Shown: one piece after another, positions 1 to 7,829 of the stretch
Layout of the letters: every line of letters begins with the position of its first letter
How positions within the stretch are numbered: position 1 is the first letter of the stretch
Source of the DNA: Rhodococcus_G sp042754225
Lineage (GTDB): Bacteria > Actinomycetota > Actinomycetes > Mycobacteriales > Mycobacteriaceae
DNA length: 35,975 bases
Reading direction: 5' to 3'
Assembly (NCBI RefSeq): GCF_042754225.1
Contig: NZ_JBHZAH010000045.1
Coordinates: forward strand, 1 to 35,975
Program-made: the position numbers and the translations under genes
Notes under the pieces: model-generated
What the model was told of the DNA's origin: nothing
The model's database searches: none
The model's input: only the letters and a program-made list of their open reading frames with translations

Positions 1-16
1 GGCAAGATCACTTGCC
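1..16. terminator. short hairpin downstream of rsdA
   Basis: A perfect 6-bp inverted repeat (GGCAAG, loop ATCA, CTTGCC) lies 28 bases beyond the rsdA stop codon. It may be part of a terminator for the leftward sigD-rsdA operon. The window ends here, so any longer stem or T-run cannot be seen. Confidence 0.25.
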
Positions 17-43
17 GGGCCGCTCTTTGTCTTGTGAGACCGC

Positions 44-1054
44 CTAGGACGGCGTCAGGGGCGCGAGCTGTCGCGTGTCGATCGACGACGGCACGGTCCT
101 GACGGTCGTCGACGCGGCGGGCGCACTGGTCGTGGTCGGCGCCGGAGACTGAGGCTTGGACGGTTCGGTGGTCGTCGGGACCTCACTCGGCGTCGCGGGC
201 AACGTCGGCGTGATCGGCGGGACCGACGGCGTGACCGGCAGGGTTCCCGGCGACTCGCTCGACGGGACGCTGGGCACGGTCGTCGACGGCAGTCCCGGGA
301 CAGTCACCCCGGGCACGATCGGCACGGCCGGCACCGAAGTCGACTCCCCCGGAGGGGTGGTCGTGGTGGTGGTCGTGGACGTGGTGGTCTTCGCGACGTC
401 CGCCATCAGCCGGTCGTGCCAGGCGTTGAGCTCGTCACGCTTGTCCGAGTCGTTGACGTCGCCGGCCCGCTTGCTCGCGGACTGCAGGATCGTCATCGCG
501 GCCTGGGTGTCGCCGGCCTTGATCAGCCGCTCGGCCTCCTGCAGGTTCGAGGTGGTGTCGATGCCGGCCACGGTGGAGTTCGCGCGCTCCGTGAACACGA
601 CCTCCTTGACCTTCCACAACGGGTCGCCGGGCTGGGCGTTGTAGGAGAACACGGTCACCCCCGCCATCACGACGGCGACAGCGGCGGCCGCGCCGGCGAT
701 CGGTCGCAACAGCCGCAACCGACCCTTCCTCACGGCCCCGGGAGCGAGTTCCTCGTTCACCGCCGCCACGACCTCGTCGAGGCTCGGCTCGTCGGGCAGT
801 GCGGGCGTGACGATCTCGGCCCGCCAGCCTGCCAGCAGCATCGCGAGGCGGTACTCCTCCGGCGTCTCCGTCACGACCTGGCCGTCGCCGGCGATCGCGT
901 CGATCAGCGCGTCGTCGCGCTGGACCGCCGCAAGGTCGAAGGGCGTCGAGTCCGTGTCCTCGTCCAGCTCCAGCGATGCCGGGGCGAGATCGGCATCGGA
1001 CGTTGTGCGCCGCGTCCACTTGTCGTTTCCGCTGCGCTTGCTCCCCCTAGCCAT
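44..1054 (-). CDS. rsdA: anti-sigma-D factor RsdA
   Basis: A 336-residue membrane protein expected to hold SigD inactive until regulated proteolysis frees it. The cytoplasmic N-terminal part (1-115) contains the LLAGWRAE segment (73-80). One hydrophobic span at about 117-138 crosses the membrane. The outer part has a helical segment to about 220, then a long low-complexity tail rich in Thr, Pro, Ser and Val, including a run of Thr near 223-233. The gene lies directly downstream of sigD and overlaps it by 8 bases. I chose ATG at 1054, with GGGTGAG a few bases upstream; an in-frame GTG at 1063 would add three residues. Identification rests on position after sigD, topology and the Pro/Thr-rich tail, all as recalled for mycobacterial RsdA. 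Confidence 0.88.
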   Translation of the reverse strand: MARGSKRSGNDKWTRRTTSDADLAPASLELDEDTDSTPFDLAAVQRDDALIDAIAGDGQVVTETPEEYRLAMLLAGWRAEIVTPALPDEPSLDEVVAAVNEELAPGAVRKGRLRLLRPIAGAAAAVAVVMAGVTVFSYNAQPGDPLWKVKEVVFTERANSTVAGIDTTSNLQEAERLIKAGDTQAAMTILQSASKRAGDVNDSDKRDELNAWHDRLMADVAKTTTSTTTTTTTPPGESTSVPAVPIVPGVTVPGLPSTTVPSVPSSESPGTLPVTPSVPPITPTLPATPSEVPTTTEPSKPQSPAPTTTSAPAASTTVRTVPSSIDTRQLAPLTPS

Positions 1055-1625
1055 ACATCTCACCCGCTTTCGCTACTTCGTTCTTCAACTTGGCGAGCGC
1101 CCGGTGTTGGGCCACTCGTACTGCTCCGGCGGTGCTCCCCACAGCCACCGCCGTTTCCTCCGCGGACAGACCCACCACCAGCCGCAGGATGACAATTTCT
1201 CGATGCTTGTCGGAGAGCGTCGACAGCAGAGCATTCATCTGCCTGCTCGTCTCGGAATCGAGCGCGAGCTTCTCCGGGCCCTCGTCGGTCGAGACGACAT
1301 CCGGCACCTCGGCCATCGACTCGGCCTTGTTTCTGCCCGCGTTGCGATGAGCGTCGGCGACCTTGTGCGCAGCGATGCCGTACACGAATGCCATGAACGG
1401 CCGACCCTGATCCCGGTACCGCGGCAGAGCGGTCATCACAGCCAGGCACACCTCCTGCGCCACGTCGTCCGCGGAGAGCTGTCCTCTCTCCGCGGCTCCG
1501 ACCCGTGACCGGCAGTAACGCACGACCATGGGTCGGACACTCTCGAGAACCCGAGCCAAGGCAACTCGATCGCCCTGCGCTGCCGCAGCGACGGCTGAGT
1601 CCAACTCCTCGCTCGTACTAGTCAT
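1047..1625 (-). CDS. sigD: RNA polymerase sigma factor SigD (ECF type)
   Basis: A 192-residue group-4 (ECF) sigma factor. Region 2 covers about 25-95, with the core-binding DDVAQEVCLAVM segment and the FVYGIAAHKVADAHR helix that contacts the -10 element. Region 4 covers about 130-185, with a helix-turn-helix around LSAEETAVAVGSTAGAVRVAQHR split by a short turn. The gene is followed by its anti-sigma factor with an 8-base overlap, the usual arrangement for a sigma/anti-sigma pair. A CATTCT hexamer ends 6 bases before the ATG, so the transcript may be leaderless. In mycobacteria SigD is linked to starvation and late-growth responses. That role is carried over by family, not shown here. Confidence 0.93.
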   Translation of the reverse strand: MTSTSEELDSAVAAAAQGDRVALARVLESVRPMVVRYCRSRVGAAERGQLSADDVAQEVCLAVMTALPRYRDQGRPFMAFVYGIAAHKVADAHRNAGRNKAESMAEVPDVVSTDEGPEKLALDSETSRQMNALLSTLSDKHREIVILRLVVGLSAEETAVAVGSTAGAVRVAQHRALAKLKNEVAKAGEMYG

Positions 1626-1631
1626 CGTCAG

Positions 1632-1637
1632 AGAATG
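1632..1637 (-). promoter_or_regulatory. candidate -10 of sigD
   Basis: CATTCT on the minus strand ends 6 bases before the sigD ATG (spacer 1626-1631), so transcription would begin at or next to the start codon. No good -35 was found 16-18 bases upstream. Confidence 0.35.
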
Positions 1638-1672
1638 TCCCGGCGTTACAGGGGCGCCAGTTCACGCGGCGC

Positions 1673-1690
1673 TTCCACCCGGCGGTGGAA
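1673..1690. terminator. hairpin between the MerR-type gene and sigD
   Basis: A 7-bp inverted repeat (TTCCACC, loop CGGC, GGTGGAA) lies just beyond the stop of the leftward MerR-type gene at 1715. It could end that transcript before sigD begins. There is no T-run, so its role is uncertain. Confidence 0.3.
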
Positions 1691-1714
1691 CGATTGAAGG
1701 ATAGCTATACGGAC

Positions 1715-3055
1715 TCACAGTTCCCTGAATCGCCCGCCCCACGCGGCGATCCGCCGTTCGCACCGCTCCCGGACCGCACTCGCCTCGTCGCTCGGCTGCA
1801 CTCCGCCGAGCAGCATCGACGCCGCCCACTGCAGCGGCACCAGACCGTGCTCCTCACAGCTGTCGAGCACCCGACGGGCCGGACCGGCCGCGGCGGCCGG
1901 GTCCGGGCCCGCGCTCCGCGCCGCGGCCAGCAGCAGCGCGGACTTGACCTGATGGCGGACCGATTCCCCGCCGCCCGCGAGCTCGAGCGCGGCGGCGGCG
2001 TGCCGGCGCCCGGACTCGGCGTCCCCGGTCGCGAGCGACATCTCGGCATTGACCCAGTGCCACCGGATCCGCTGACGCCACAGCGCCGGGTCGGGGCTGT
2101 CGGCCACCGCCCCGCAGCGCTCGAGCAACCGGAATCCGAGCGGGAACCGCCCGCATCCGAGCGCATCCGCCGCGAGCCCGGTGAGCGCATCACAGCGGGC
2201 CGCCACACTCGCGGCATCGGCATCGGCATCGGATCCACCGATCAGGGCCAACGCGCGCCCGTCATGTCCCACGGCGAGGGCGTGCCAGCCGAGTTGCCGC
2301 AGCAGCGAGGCCTCCGTGCTGGCCGCGAGGGAGGCGAGCACGGGCCCGGGACCGCACCGCTGCATCTGCGCGAGGTCGGCGCGCGCCGCCGCGTAGCGCC
2401 CCTGCCCGCCGAGCGCGACCGCGCGGAGCCAGTGCCCGCGCGCGTCGGTGGCCGCCGGCAGGTCGAGGGCACCCGGGGTGTCGCCGAACGCGGCGCGCTC
2501 GAGCACGGAATGGGTCATCTCACGACCACCGGTACGCGAGGACGGTTCGAACTCGATCGGATACTCGCCCGCGGGCATTTCGGTCATGCACGGCGTAAGG
2601 GTAGGTCCCCGGCCGTGCGTCGCCGCGCCGCGGTCGGGTTCCGCCGGCACAGCGCTCCCGTAGTCGTTCAGTTCTGATTTGTCGAGAGTTTTCCTCGCAT
2701 TAACATTCGAGGCCGCGTAATCGGTCAACCGATTAGCGGTGACCGACGTCTCCTTCTCCCCCATTGCGTTAATCGCATAACGTGCCGCCTCGGCCGCGCC
2801 GGCGCCGCCCGCAACGGCCCGGCACATGCATTCGAGGCGGGCGACGTCCGAAGCGGTGTACCTCCGGTGGCTCCCGCTGACGTGGCCCGTCGGCCCGATT
2901 CCATACCGGCGGTCCCAGGTACGCAACGTGGACGGCGCCACCCCCAGCCTCGCTGCCAGCGCAGATACCGAAATTCCCGGCTCCGGCCCCGCGGTCGCGG
3001 CCGAGGCGGCGCGCCGCGATCCGAACTCCTCCGGCGAATCCTCGACCTGGGGCAT
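1715..3055 (-). CDS. MerR-type regulator with helical C-terminal domain (Rv3415c-like)
   Basis: A 446-residue protein. Residues 28-95 form a MerR-like winged helix: SVSALAARLGVAPSTLRTWD recognition segment, RRYGIGP, then HRRYTASDVARL. A linker at about 97-178 is rich in Asn, Thr and Lys and its DNA is clearly lower in GC than the flanks. Residues 180-446 are an Ala-rich, Trp-containing helical domain that looks TPR-like (AAARADLAQMQR, LGWHALAVGHDGRALAL, WHWVNAEMSLATGDAESGRRH). It lies between whiB3 and sigD, where mycobacteria carry Rv3415c. As I recall, Rv3415c is about 275 residues and lacks the MerR part, which matches residues 180-446 here. The ATG at 3055 starts just before the MerR domain; its ribosome site is weak. 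The target and ligand are unknown. Confidence 0.8.
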   Translation of the reverse strand: MPQVEDSPEEFGSRRAASAATAGPEPGISVSALAARLGVAPSTLRTWDRRYGIGPTGHVSGSHRRYTASDVARLECMCRAVAGGAGAAEAARYAINAMGEKETSVTANRLTDYAASNVNARKTLDKSELNDYGSAVPAEPDRGAATHGRGPTLTPCMTEMPAGEYPIEFEPSSRTGGREMTHSVLERAAFGDTPGALDLPAATDARGHWLRAVALGGQGRYAAARADLAQMQRCGPGPVLASLAASTEASLLRQLGWHALAVGHDGRALALIGGSDADADAASVAARCDALTGLAADALGCGRFPLGFRLLERCGAVADSPDPALWRQRIRWHWVNAEMSLATGDAESGRRHAAAALELAGGGESVRHQVKSALLLAAARSAGPDPAAAAGPARRVLDSCEEHGLVPLQWAASMLLGGVQPSDEASAVRERCERRIAAWGGRFREL

Positions 3056-3123
3056 CGGCTCATCGTCACCCCGCGGGTCCAGCTTTTCAACACGGGGAAA
3101 GAATCACGAATGCGTGTCGATTA

Positions 3124-3152
3124 CGTATCTATGTCGATGAACGTGGCGTTAA
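3124..3152 (-). promoter_or_regulatory. candidate promoter of the MerR-type gene
   Basis: On the minus strand TTAACG (3152-3147) is followed after 17 bases by GATACG (3129-3124), in the AT-richer space between this gene and whiB3. This would leave a leader of roughly 60 bases. Confidence 0.35.
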
Positions 3153-3194
3153 TTCACTGTTTGCGGGGTATGTAAATCACCACTTGAACAACTA

Positions 3195-3224
3195 TTGACT
3201 CGATTTCCCACACACCTCTAACGT
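3195..3224 (+). promoter_or_regulatory. candidate whiB3 promoter
   Basis: TTGACT (3195-3200) and TAACGT (3219-3224) are 18 bases apart and resemble a housekeeping promoter. The hexamer CTAACG occurs twice, at 3218-3223 and 3227-3232, so a regulator could bind over the -10. The leader to the ATG at 3301 would be about 70 bases. Confidence 0.55.
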
Positions 3225-3300
3225 GGCTAACGGAAATTGAGTACGCGCCTGGACGACCATCAGGTCGGGGCCCCGAGCCCCGCAAACGTCAGGAGATGAC

Positions 3301-3594
3301 ATGCCGCAGCCGAATCACCTCCCCGGACCGAACGCCGACATCTGGGATTGGCAAATGCACGGACTCTGCCGCGGAGTCGACTCCTCCATGTTCTTCCACC
3401 CCGACGGGGAACGCGGCCGCGCTCGCACGCAGCGAGAGATGCGCGCCAAGGAGATGTGCCATCGCTGCCCGGTGCTCGCCCAGTGCCGCAGCCACGCGCT
3501 GAGCGTGTCCGAGCCGTACGGAATCTGGGGCGGACTGTCCGAGTCCGAGCGCGAGTCACTGTCCCGCCGAGGACGGCAGCGCATCGCCTCGTAG
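3301..3594 (+). CDS. whiB3: redox-sensing transcription factor WhiB3
   Basis: A 97-residue Wbl protein. Four cysteines, C23, C53, C56 and C62, are placed to bind a [4Fe-4S] cluster in the C-Xn-C-x2-C-x5-C pattern. The G-I-W-G-G turn is at 74-78, followed by a short basic tail (RRGRQR) for DNA contact. The N-terminus MPQPNHLPGPNADIW closely matches my memory of mycobacterial WhiB3, and the gene has the same neighbours (sigD side and groEL1). WhiB3 senses oxygen, nitric oxide and redox state and controls lipid and redox metabolism in mycobacteria. Translation starts at ATG 3301, five bases after AGGAG at 3291-3295. It converges with groEL1 across a shared terminator. Confidence 0.96.
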   Translation: MPQPNHLPGPNADIWDWQMHGLCRGVDSSMFFHPDGERGRARTQREMRAKEMCHRCPVLAQCRSHALSVSEPYGIWGGLSESERESLSRRGRQRIAS

Positions 3595-3673
3595 TCGGTT
3601 CCGCGACACGCACACCTGTCAGGGGTGGCCCCACCGTCGCTCGTCGACCGCCGCAGCCGCGACCACCACCTGA

Positions 3674-3716
3674 ACACGCAGGGCCCCGGACGGGATTCGT
3701 CCGGGGCCCTGCGTGT
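3674..3716. terminator. bidirectional terminator between whiB3 and groEL1
   Basis: A perfect 19-bp stem (3674-3692 with 3698-3716) closes a five-base loop, GGATT. It sits between two converging genes, 80 bases after whiB3 and 18 bases after groEL1, and can serve both. As usual in high-GC actinobacteria there is no clear T-tract. Confidence 0.85.
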
Positions 3717-3733
3717 GTGCTACGGCGGTGCGC

Positions 3734-5350
3734 CTAGTGGCTGTGGCCGTGTCCGTGACCCTCGTCGACGGCCTCTACCGGCTTCTCGACCACTGCGCTC
3801 TCGGTGGTGAGCACCATGCGCGCGACGGAGGCGGCGTTGACGACCGCCGAGCGAGTCACCTTGACCGGGTCCACCACACCGTCGGCGAGCAGGTCACCGA
3901 AGGTGAGGGTCGCAGCGTTGAAGCCGTGTCCCTTGGGCGCGTCCGCGACCTTCGAGACCACGACGGCCCCGTCGAGGCCTGCGTTGCTGGCGATCCAGAA
4001 CAGCGGCGCGTTGAGCGCGGCGCGCACGACCTCGACGCCGGTGGCCTCGTCGCCGGAGAGCGACGCGGCGACCTCGGTCAGCACCTGACCGGCCTGGACC
4101 AGTGCCGAGCCGCCGCCGGGCACGATGCCCTCCTCGACCGCGGCCTTGGCCGCGTTGACCGCGTCCTCGACACGGAACTTGCGCTCCTTGAGGTCGGTCT
4201 CGGTGGCCGCGCCGACCTTGATGACCGCGACGCCGCCGGAGAGCTTCGCCAGACGCTCCTCGAGCTTCTCTCGGTCCCAGTCGGAATCGGTGTTCTCGAT
4301 CTCGCGGCGCAGCTGCGCGACGCGGGTGGCGATGTCGGCCTCGGTGCCGGCACCGTCGACGATGGTGGTCTCGTCCTTGGTGACGACGACGCGGCGGGCA
4401 CTGCCGAGCAGCTCCAGCCCGGCCTCCTTGAGCGAGAGGCCCACGTCGGTGTTGATGACGGTGCCCGCGGTCACGACGGCCAGGTCGTCGAGGAATGCCT
4501 TGCGGCGATCACCGAAGAACGGCGCCTTCACCGCGACGGCCTTGATCGTCTTGCGGATGGAGTTGACCACCAGCGTGGAGAGGACCTCGCCCTCGACGTC
4601 CTCGGCGATGATGAGCACCGGCTTGCCGGACTCGGCGATCTTCTCGAGCAGCGGCAGGAAGTCCGGCAGCGAACCGATCTTGTCGCGGTAGAGCAGGATC
4701 TGCGCGTCCTCGAGCACCGCCTGCTGGGCGTCGATGTCGGTGACGAAGTACGGCGAGAGGTAGCCCTTGTCGAACTGCACGCCCTCGGTGACCACGAGCT
4801 CGGTCGCCAGGGTAGAGGACTCCTCGACGGTGACGACGCCGTCGACGCCGACCTTCGTCATGGCCTCGCCGACCAGCGCACCGATCTCCTCGTCGCGCGA
4901 GGAAACGGTCGCGACCTGTGCGATCGCGTCCTGGCCCTGGACGGGGGTGGCGCCGGCGATCAACGCCTCCGACACGGCGTCGGCGGCCTTGCCGATGCCG
5001 ACGCCGAGCCCGATCGGGTTGGCGCCGGCGGCGACGTTCTTCAGGCCGCCGCGCACCAGCGCCTGCGCGAGCACGGTGGCGGTGGTGGTGCCGTCGCCTG
5101 CGACGTCGTTGGTCTTGGTGGCGACGCTCTTGACGAGCTGCGCGCCGAGGTTCTCGAAGGGGTCCTCGAGCTCGATCTCGCGCGCGATGCTCACGCCGTC
5201 GTTGGTCACGGTCGGGCCGCCGAACGCCTTGGCGAGCACGACGTGCCTGCCGCGGGGGCCGAGGGTGACCTTGACCGCGTCCGCGAGCTGGTCGACGCCG
5301 CGCTCGAGGGCCCGGCGGGCGGTCTCGTTGAATTCGATTTGCTTGGCCAT
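3734..5350 (-). CDS. groEL1: chaperonin GroEL1 (Cpn60.1)
   Basis: A 538-residue chaperonin of usual length (MAKQIEFNETARRALERGVD start). The ATP site segments LGPRGRHVVL and AGDGTTTATVLAQ are present in the equatorial domain, and the apical domain includes GYLSPYFVTD. The C-terminus ends EGHGHGHSH instead of the Gly-Gly-Met repeats of ordinary GroEL. That His-rich tail marks the actinobacterial GroEL1 paralogue encoded next to groES; the essential housekeeping GroEL2 usually lies elsewhere. In mycobacteria GroEL1 has been tied to biofilm mycolate synthesis and to metal or nucleic-acid binding, which is family knowledge only. It is cotranscribed with groES across a 126-base gap that holds a strong hairpin. 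Confidence 0.96.
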   Translation of the reverse strand: MAKQIEFNETARRALERGVDQLADAVKVTLGPRGRHVVLAKAFGGPTVTNDGVSIAREIELEDPFENLGAQLVKSVATKTNDVAGDGTTTATVLAQALVRGGLKNVAAGANPIGLGVGIGKAADAVSEALIAGATPVQGQDAIAQVATVSSRDEEIGALVGEAMTKVGVDGVVTVEESSTLATELVVTEGVQFDKGYLSPYFVTDIDAQQAVLEDAQILLYRDKIGSLPDFLPLLEKIAESGKPVLIIAEDVEGEVLSTLVVNSIRKTIKAVAVKAPFFGDRRKAFLDDLAVVTAGTVINTDVGLSLKEAGLELLGSARRVVVTKDETTIVDGAGTEADIATRVAQLRREIENTDSDWDREKLEERLAKLSGGVAVIKVGAATETDLKERKFRVEDAVNAAKAAVEEGIVPGGGSALVQAGQVLTEVAASLSGDEATGVEVVRAALNAPLFWIASNAGLDGAVVVSKVADAPKGHGFNAATLTFGDLLADGVVDPVKVTRSAVVNAASVARMVLTTESAVVEKPVEAVDEGHGHGHSH

Positions 5351-5422
5351 GCTCAGTTACTCCTGGGAGGGTCCGAAGGTGCACCTGCGTCAGCTGGTCG
5401 CTCCGCAGGCTCCGCTCCTGAA

Positions 5423-5470
5423 TGCGATCCGCCCCGGGTCACCAGTGGTGGGACGCCGGGGCGGATCGCA
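5423..5470 (-). promoter_or_regulatory. hairpin between groES and groEL1
   Basis: A perfect 15-bp stem (5423-5437 with 5456-5470) closes an 18-base loop and lies 6 bases beyond the groES stop. It could act as a partial terminator, RNA-processing site or stabiliser, letting groES and groEL1 be made in unequal amounts. I recall that the mycobacterial groESL1 message is reported to be cleaved between the two genes. Confidence 0.6.
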
Positions 5471-5476
5471 AGTGGC

Positions 5477-5776
5477 TTACTTGGAGATGACAGCCAGCAC
5501 GTCACGCGCCGACAGGATCAGGTACTCCTGGCCGGCGTACTTGATCTCGGTTCCGCCGTACTTGCTGTAGATGACGGTGTCGCCTTCCTTGACGTCGACC
5601 GGGATGCGGTTGCCCTTGTCGGTCACGCGGCCTTCGCCAACGGCGACGACGGTGCCCTCCTGGGGCTTCTCCTTGGCCGTGTCGGGGATGACCAGGCCAG
5701 AGGCAGTCGTCGTCTCGGCCTCGTTGGCCTGGACGAGGATCTTGTCCTCGAGCGGCTTGATGTTCACGCTCGCCAC
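5477..5776 (-). CDS. groES: co-chaperonin GroES (Cpn10)
   Basis: A 99-residue co-chaperonin that caps GroEL. Recognisable parts are the N-terminal strand SVNIKPLEDKILV, the mobile loop ETTTASGLVIPDTAKEKPQ split by its usual IVL-like anchor, and the C-terminal YLILSARDVLAVI. The start is GTG at 5776, placed six bases after GGAGGG (minus strand, 5788-5783). Reading on upstream would give a Pro/Arg-rich extension not found in the family. It is the first gene of the groES-groEL1 operon and is preceded by a CIRCE operator, so heat induction through HrcA is expected. Confidence 0.97.
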   Translation of the reverse strand: MASVNIKPLEDKILVQANEAETTTASGLVIPDTAKEKPQEGTVVAVGEGRVTDKGNRIPVDVKEGDTVIYSKYGGTEIKYAGQEYLILSARDVLAVISK

Positions 5777-5905
5777 GATGAGCCCTCCACTTTCAGGGGT
5801 TGTTCCGCCCCGGGCTGTTCCCTGGGCGGTTCTGTTCGGTTCAGTACGCTTGCGGCCCCTCGCCAAGCCCCGTCGTCGCGGGTGCCGGAGCTGGGTCAGC
5901 GCCAA

Positions 5906-5932
5906 CTAGCACTCTATACATGCGAGTGCCAG
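5906..5932. promoter_or_regulatory. CIRCE element (HrcA operator)
   Basis: CTAGCACTC (5906-5914), nine bases, then GAGTGCCAG (5924-5932) match the CIRCE consensus TTAGCACTC-N9-GAGTGCTAA. Each arm departs from consensus only at its outer end. HrcA bound here would block the groES promoter, whose -10 lies inside the element. Confidence 0.9.
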
Positions 5933-5939
5933 CGCTCAA
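5911..5939 (-). promoter_or_regulatory. groES promoter
   Basis: On the minus strand TTGAGC (5939-5934) is followed after 15-17 bases by overlapping -10 candidates TATAGA (5918-5913) and TAGAGT (5916-5911). The -10 falls within the CIRCE inverted repeat. The leader to the GTG would be about 130 bases. Confidence 0.6.
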
Positions 5940-6062
5940 GAGCGGCGGGTGCCGGAACCGGCGCCGCCGACGTGCCCACCCGGCGCCGCACCCCGGCACC
6001 CCGGCGACAGAACGACGCGCGACATGAACCCCCTGTGAACTCCGAGTGGCGTGGCGGTGACC

Positions 6063-6068
6063 TACAGT
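6063..6068 (+). promoter_or_regulatory. candidate -10 of the metallophosphoesterase gene
   Basis: TACAGT ends 7 bases before the GTG start at 6076, so the message would be leaderless. No ribosome site precedes the GTG. The -35 is not clear. Confidence 0.45.
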
Positions 6069-6075
6069 CGTCGCC

Positions 6076-7803
6076 GTGGCGAACATGAACCGGCGATCGT
6101 TTCTCGGACTGGCAGGCCTCGGCGCGGCGGGCGTGGTGGGAGTCGGCGCCTTCGGGCGCGCCCCGTGGGGAACCTGGTACGCCGCCGCGGACGTGCTGCC
6201 GGAGTACCTGGCCGGGACGACCCTCGAGGCCGTCGCGACACCGATCGGGAGCTCCGGATACCGCACCCTGACCGCGGGCCCCGGCTGGCCCGTGATCGTG
6301 CGCGGCGAACTGGCCGAGGCCAAGTCGGGTCGCGAGGAACGCCGCGCGGCGCTGGCCTCGTTCGTCCAGATGACCGACATGCACGTGCTCGACGCCCAGT
6401 CGCCGATGCGATTCGAGTACCTGCACCCGTTCACGGGGTCGGCGTTCCGGCCCCACGAGACGCTGACCACCCACGGCCTGGCGTCGCTGGTGTCCCGCAT
6501 CAACTCCCTCTCGGGCGGCCCGCACACCCGGCGCAGCTTCGACGCCGTCGTGACGACCGGCGACAACACCGACAACAAGGAGCACGCCGAGCTGGGCTGG
6601 CTGCTGGCCACCCTCAACGGCGGCACCTTCCGGCCGAACACCGGTGCCCTCGACCGCTACGAGGGTGTCCAGAACTCCGGGTCGGACCTGTACTGGAACC
6701 CCGAGTCGCCGATCCGCGACATGTACAAGAAGGCCGGCTTCCCCGAGATCCACGGGCTGCTCGGCGCGGCGCTCGCCCCCGTCACCAGCCCCGGCCTCCG
6801 CACCCCCTGGTACTGCGTCTTCGGCAACCACGACGACTCCGTCGAGGGCACCGTCCCGAGCGGCATCCCGCCCCTCGAGGCGATGTACACCGGGTCGATC
6901 AAGATCGAGGGACCGGACTCCGAACAGGCCCGCGCGATCGGCAGTGCCGCGAGCTCGGACCCGTCCGCGCTGCCCGCCCTGCTCGCCGCGGTCACCACCC
7001 CGCCGCGCATCGTCACCCCGGACGGCAACCGGGCCCCGTTCACCCCCCGGCAGTTCATCGCCGCGCACCTCGACCCCCGGAACACCGGCCCGGGCCCGGT
7101 CGGGCACGGCTTCGCCCCGGACGCCGGCGAGACCGGCATCGGCTACTACTCGTTCGAGATCGCGCCCGGCGTGGTCGGCATCAGCATGGACTCCACCAAC
7201 CGCGCCGGCTTCGTCGACGGGTCGCTCGGCGAGGCCCAGTTCCGCTGGATCGAGCGCACTCTGGAGTCGGGCAGCAGCCGCTACTACGACACGGGCGGCC
7301 GCCCGATGACGCAGTCCCGCGACGACACCTACTTCCTGTTGTTCAGCCACCACACCAGCGACACGATGGACAACCTCGTGCCGGACCCGGAGAACCCGGC
7401 CGAACGCCGCCACTCCGGCGCCGAGCTGGTCGCGCTGCTGCACCGCTTCCCCAACGTGCTCGCCTGGGTCAACGGCCACACCCACGAGAACAAGATCACC
7501 GCACGGACCGGCCCCACGCCGGTCCAGGGCTTCTGGGAGATCAACACCGCCTCGCACATCGACTTCCCGCAGCACGCGCGAATCATCGAGGTCGCGGACA
7601 ACCGCGACGGCACGGTCTCGGTGCTCACGACGCTGATCGAGTCGGACAGCCCGTACCAGGCCAGCCACGGCGACTTCTCGCAGTCCGGCCTGGCGTCGTT
7701 GTACCGGGAGTTGTCCTTCAACGACATTCATGCCGATCCGAAACTGATGGGTGCGTCCGGCGACCACAACACCGAGCTCCTGCTGCCCTCGCCGCGCGCC
7801 TGA
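6076..7803 (+). CDS. Tat-exported metallophosphoesterase (TIGR03767-like)
   Basis: A 575-residue calcineurin-like phosphoesterase. The N-terminus has a twin-arginine signal (NRRSFLGLAGLG, then a hydrophobic stretch to about 27), so it is probably exported folded. Metal-site motifs appear in order: D101-x-H103 (MTDMHVLD), GDN at 162-164, GNHD at 250-253, LFSHH near 420 and NGHTHEN near 470. The long insert between the second and third motifs and the overall length fit the actinobacterial TIGR03767 group. The substrate is unknown. Start GTG 6076 is preferred because of the -10 placement; ATG 6085 is also possible and would still keep the Tat motif. The gene stands alone, 62 bases before nsrR. 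Confidence 0.85.
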   Translation: MANMNRRSFLGLAGLGAAGVVGVGAFGRAPWGTWYAAADVLPEYLAGTTLEAVATPIGSSGYRTLTAGPGWPVIVRGELAEAKSGREERRAALASFVQMTDMHVLDAQSPMRFEYLHPFTGSAFRPHETLTTHGLASLVSRINSLSGGPHTRRSFDAVVTTGDNTDNKEHAELGWLLATLNGGTFRPNTGALDRYEGVQNSGSDLYWNPESPIRDMYKKAGFPEIHGLLGAALAPVTSPGLRTPWYCVFGNHDDSVEGTVPSGIPPLEAMYTGSIKIEGPDSEQARAIGSAASSDPSALPALLAAVTTPPRIVTPDGNRAPFTPRQFIAAHLDPRNTGPGPVGHGFAPDAGETGIGYYSFEIAPGVVGISMDSTNRAGFVDGSLGEAQFRWIERTLESGSSRYYDTGGRPMTQSRDDTYFLLFSHHTSDTMDNLVPDPENPAERRHSGAELVALLHRFPNVLAWVNGHTHENKITARTGPTPVQGFWEINTASHIDFPQHARIIEVADNRDGTVSVLTTLIESDSPYQASHGDFSQSGLASLYRELSFNDIHADPKLMGASGDHNTELLLPSPRA

Positions 7804-7829
7804 CCAGTGCCTATCCCGATTTCGATTTA

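Noticed and set aside
350..395. GGTGGT/GTGGTC simple repeat as a mobile or CRISPR-like repeat
   Set aside because: It is the coding DNA of the Thr-rich run in the RsdA tail, not an independent repeat.
3713..6088. A 791-codon open frame on the plus strand
   Set aside because: It is antisense to groEL1 and groES, which match their families over full length. High GC keeps opposite frames open.
5914..7767. A 617-codon open frame on the minus strand
   Set aside because: It is antisense to the metallophosphoesterase, whose motifs are complete on the plus strand.
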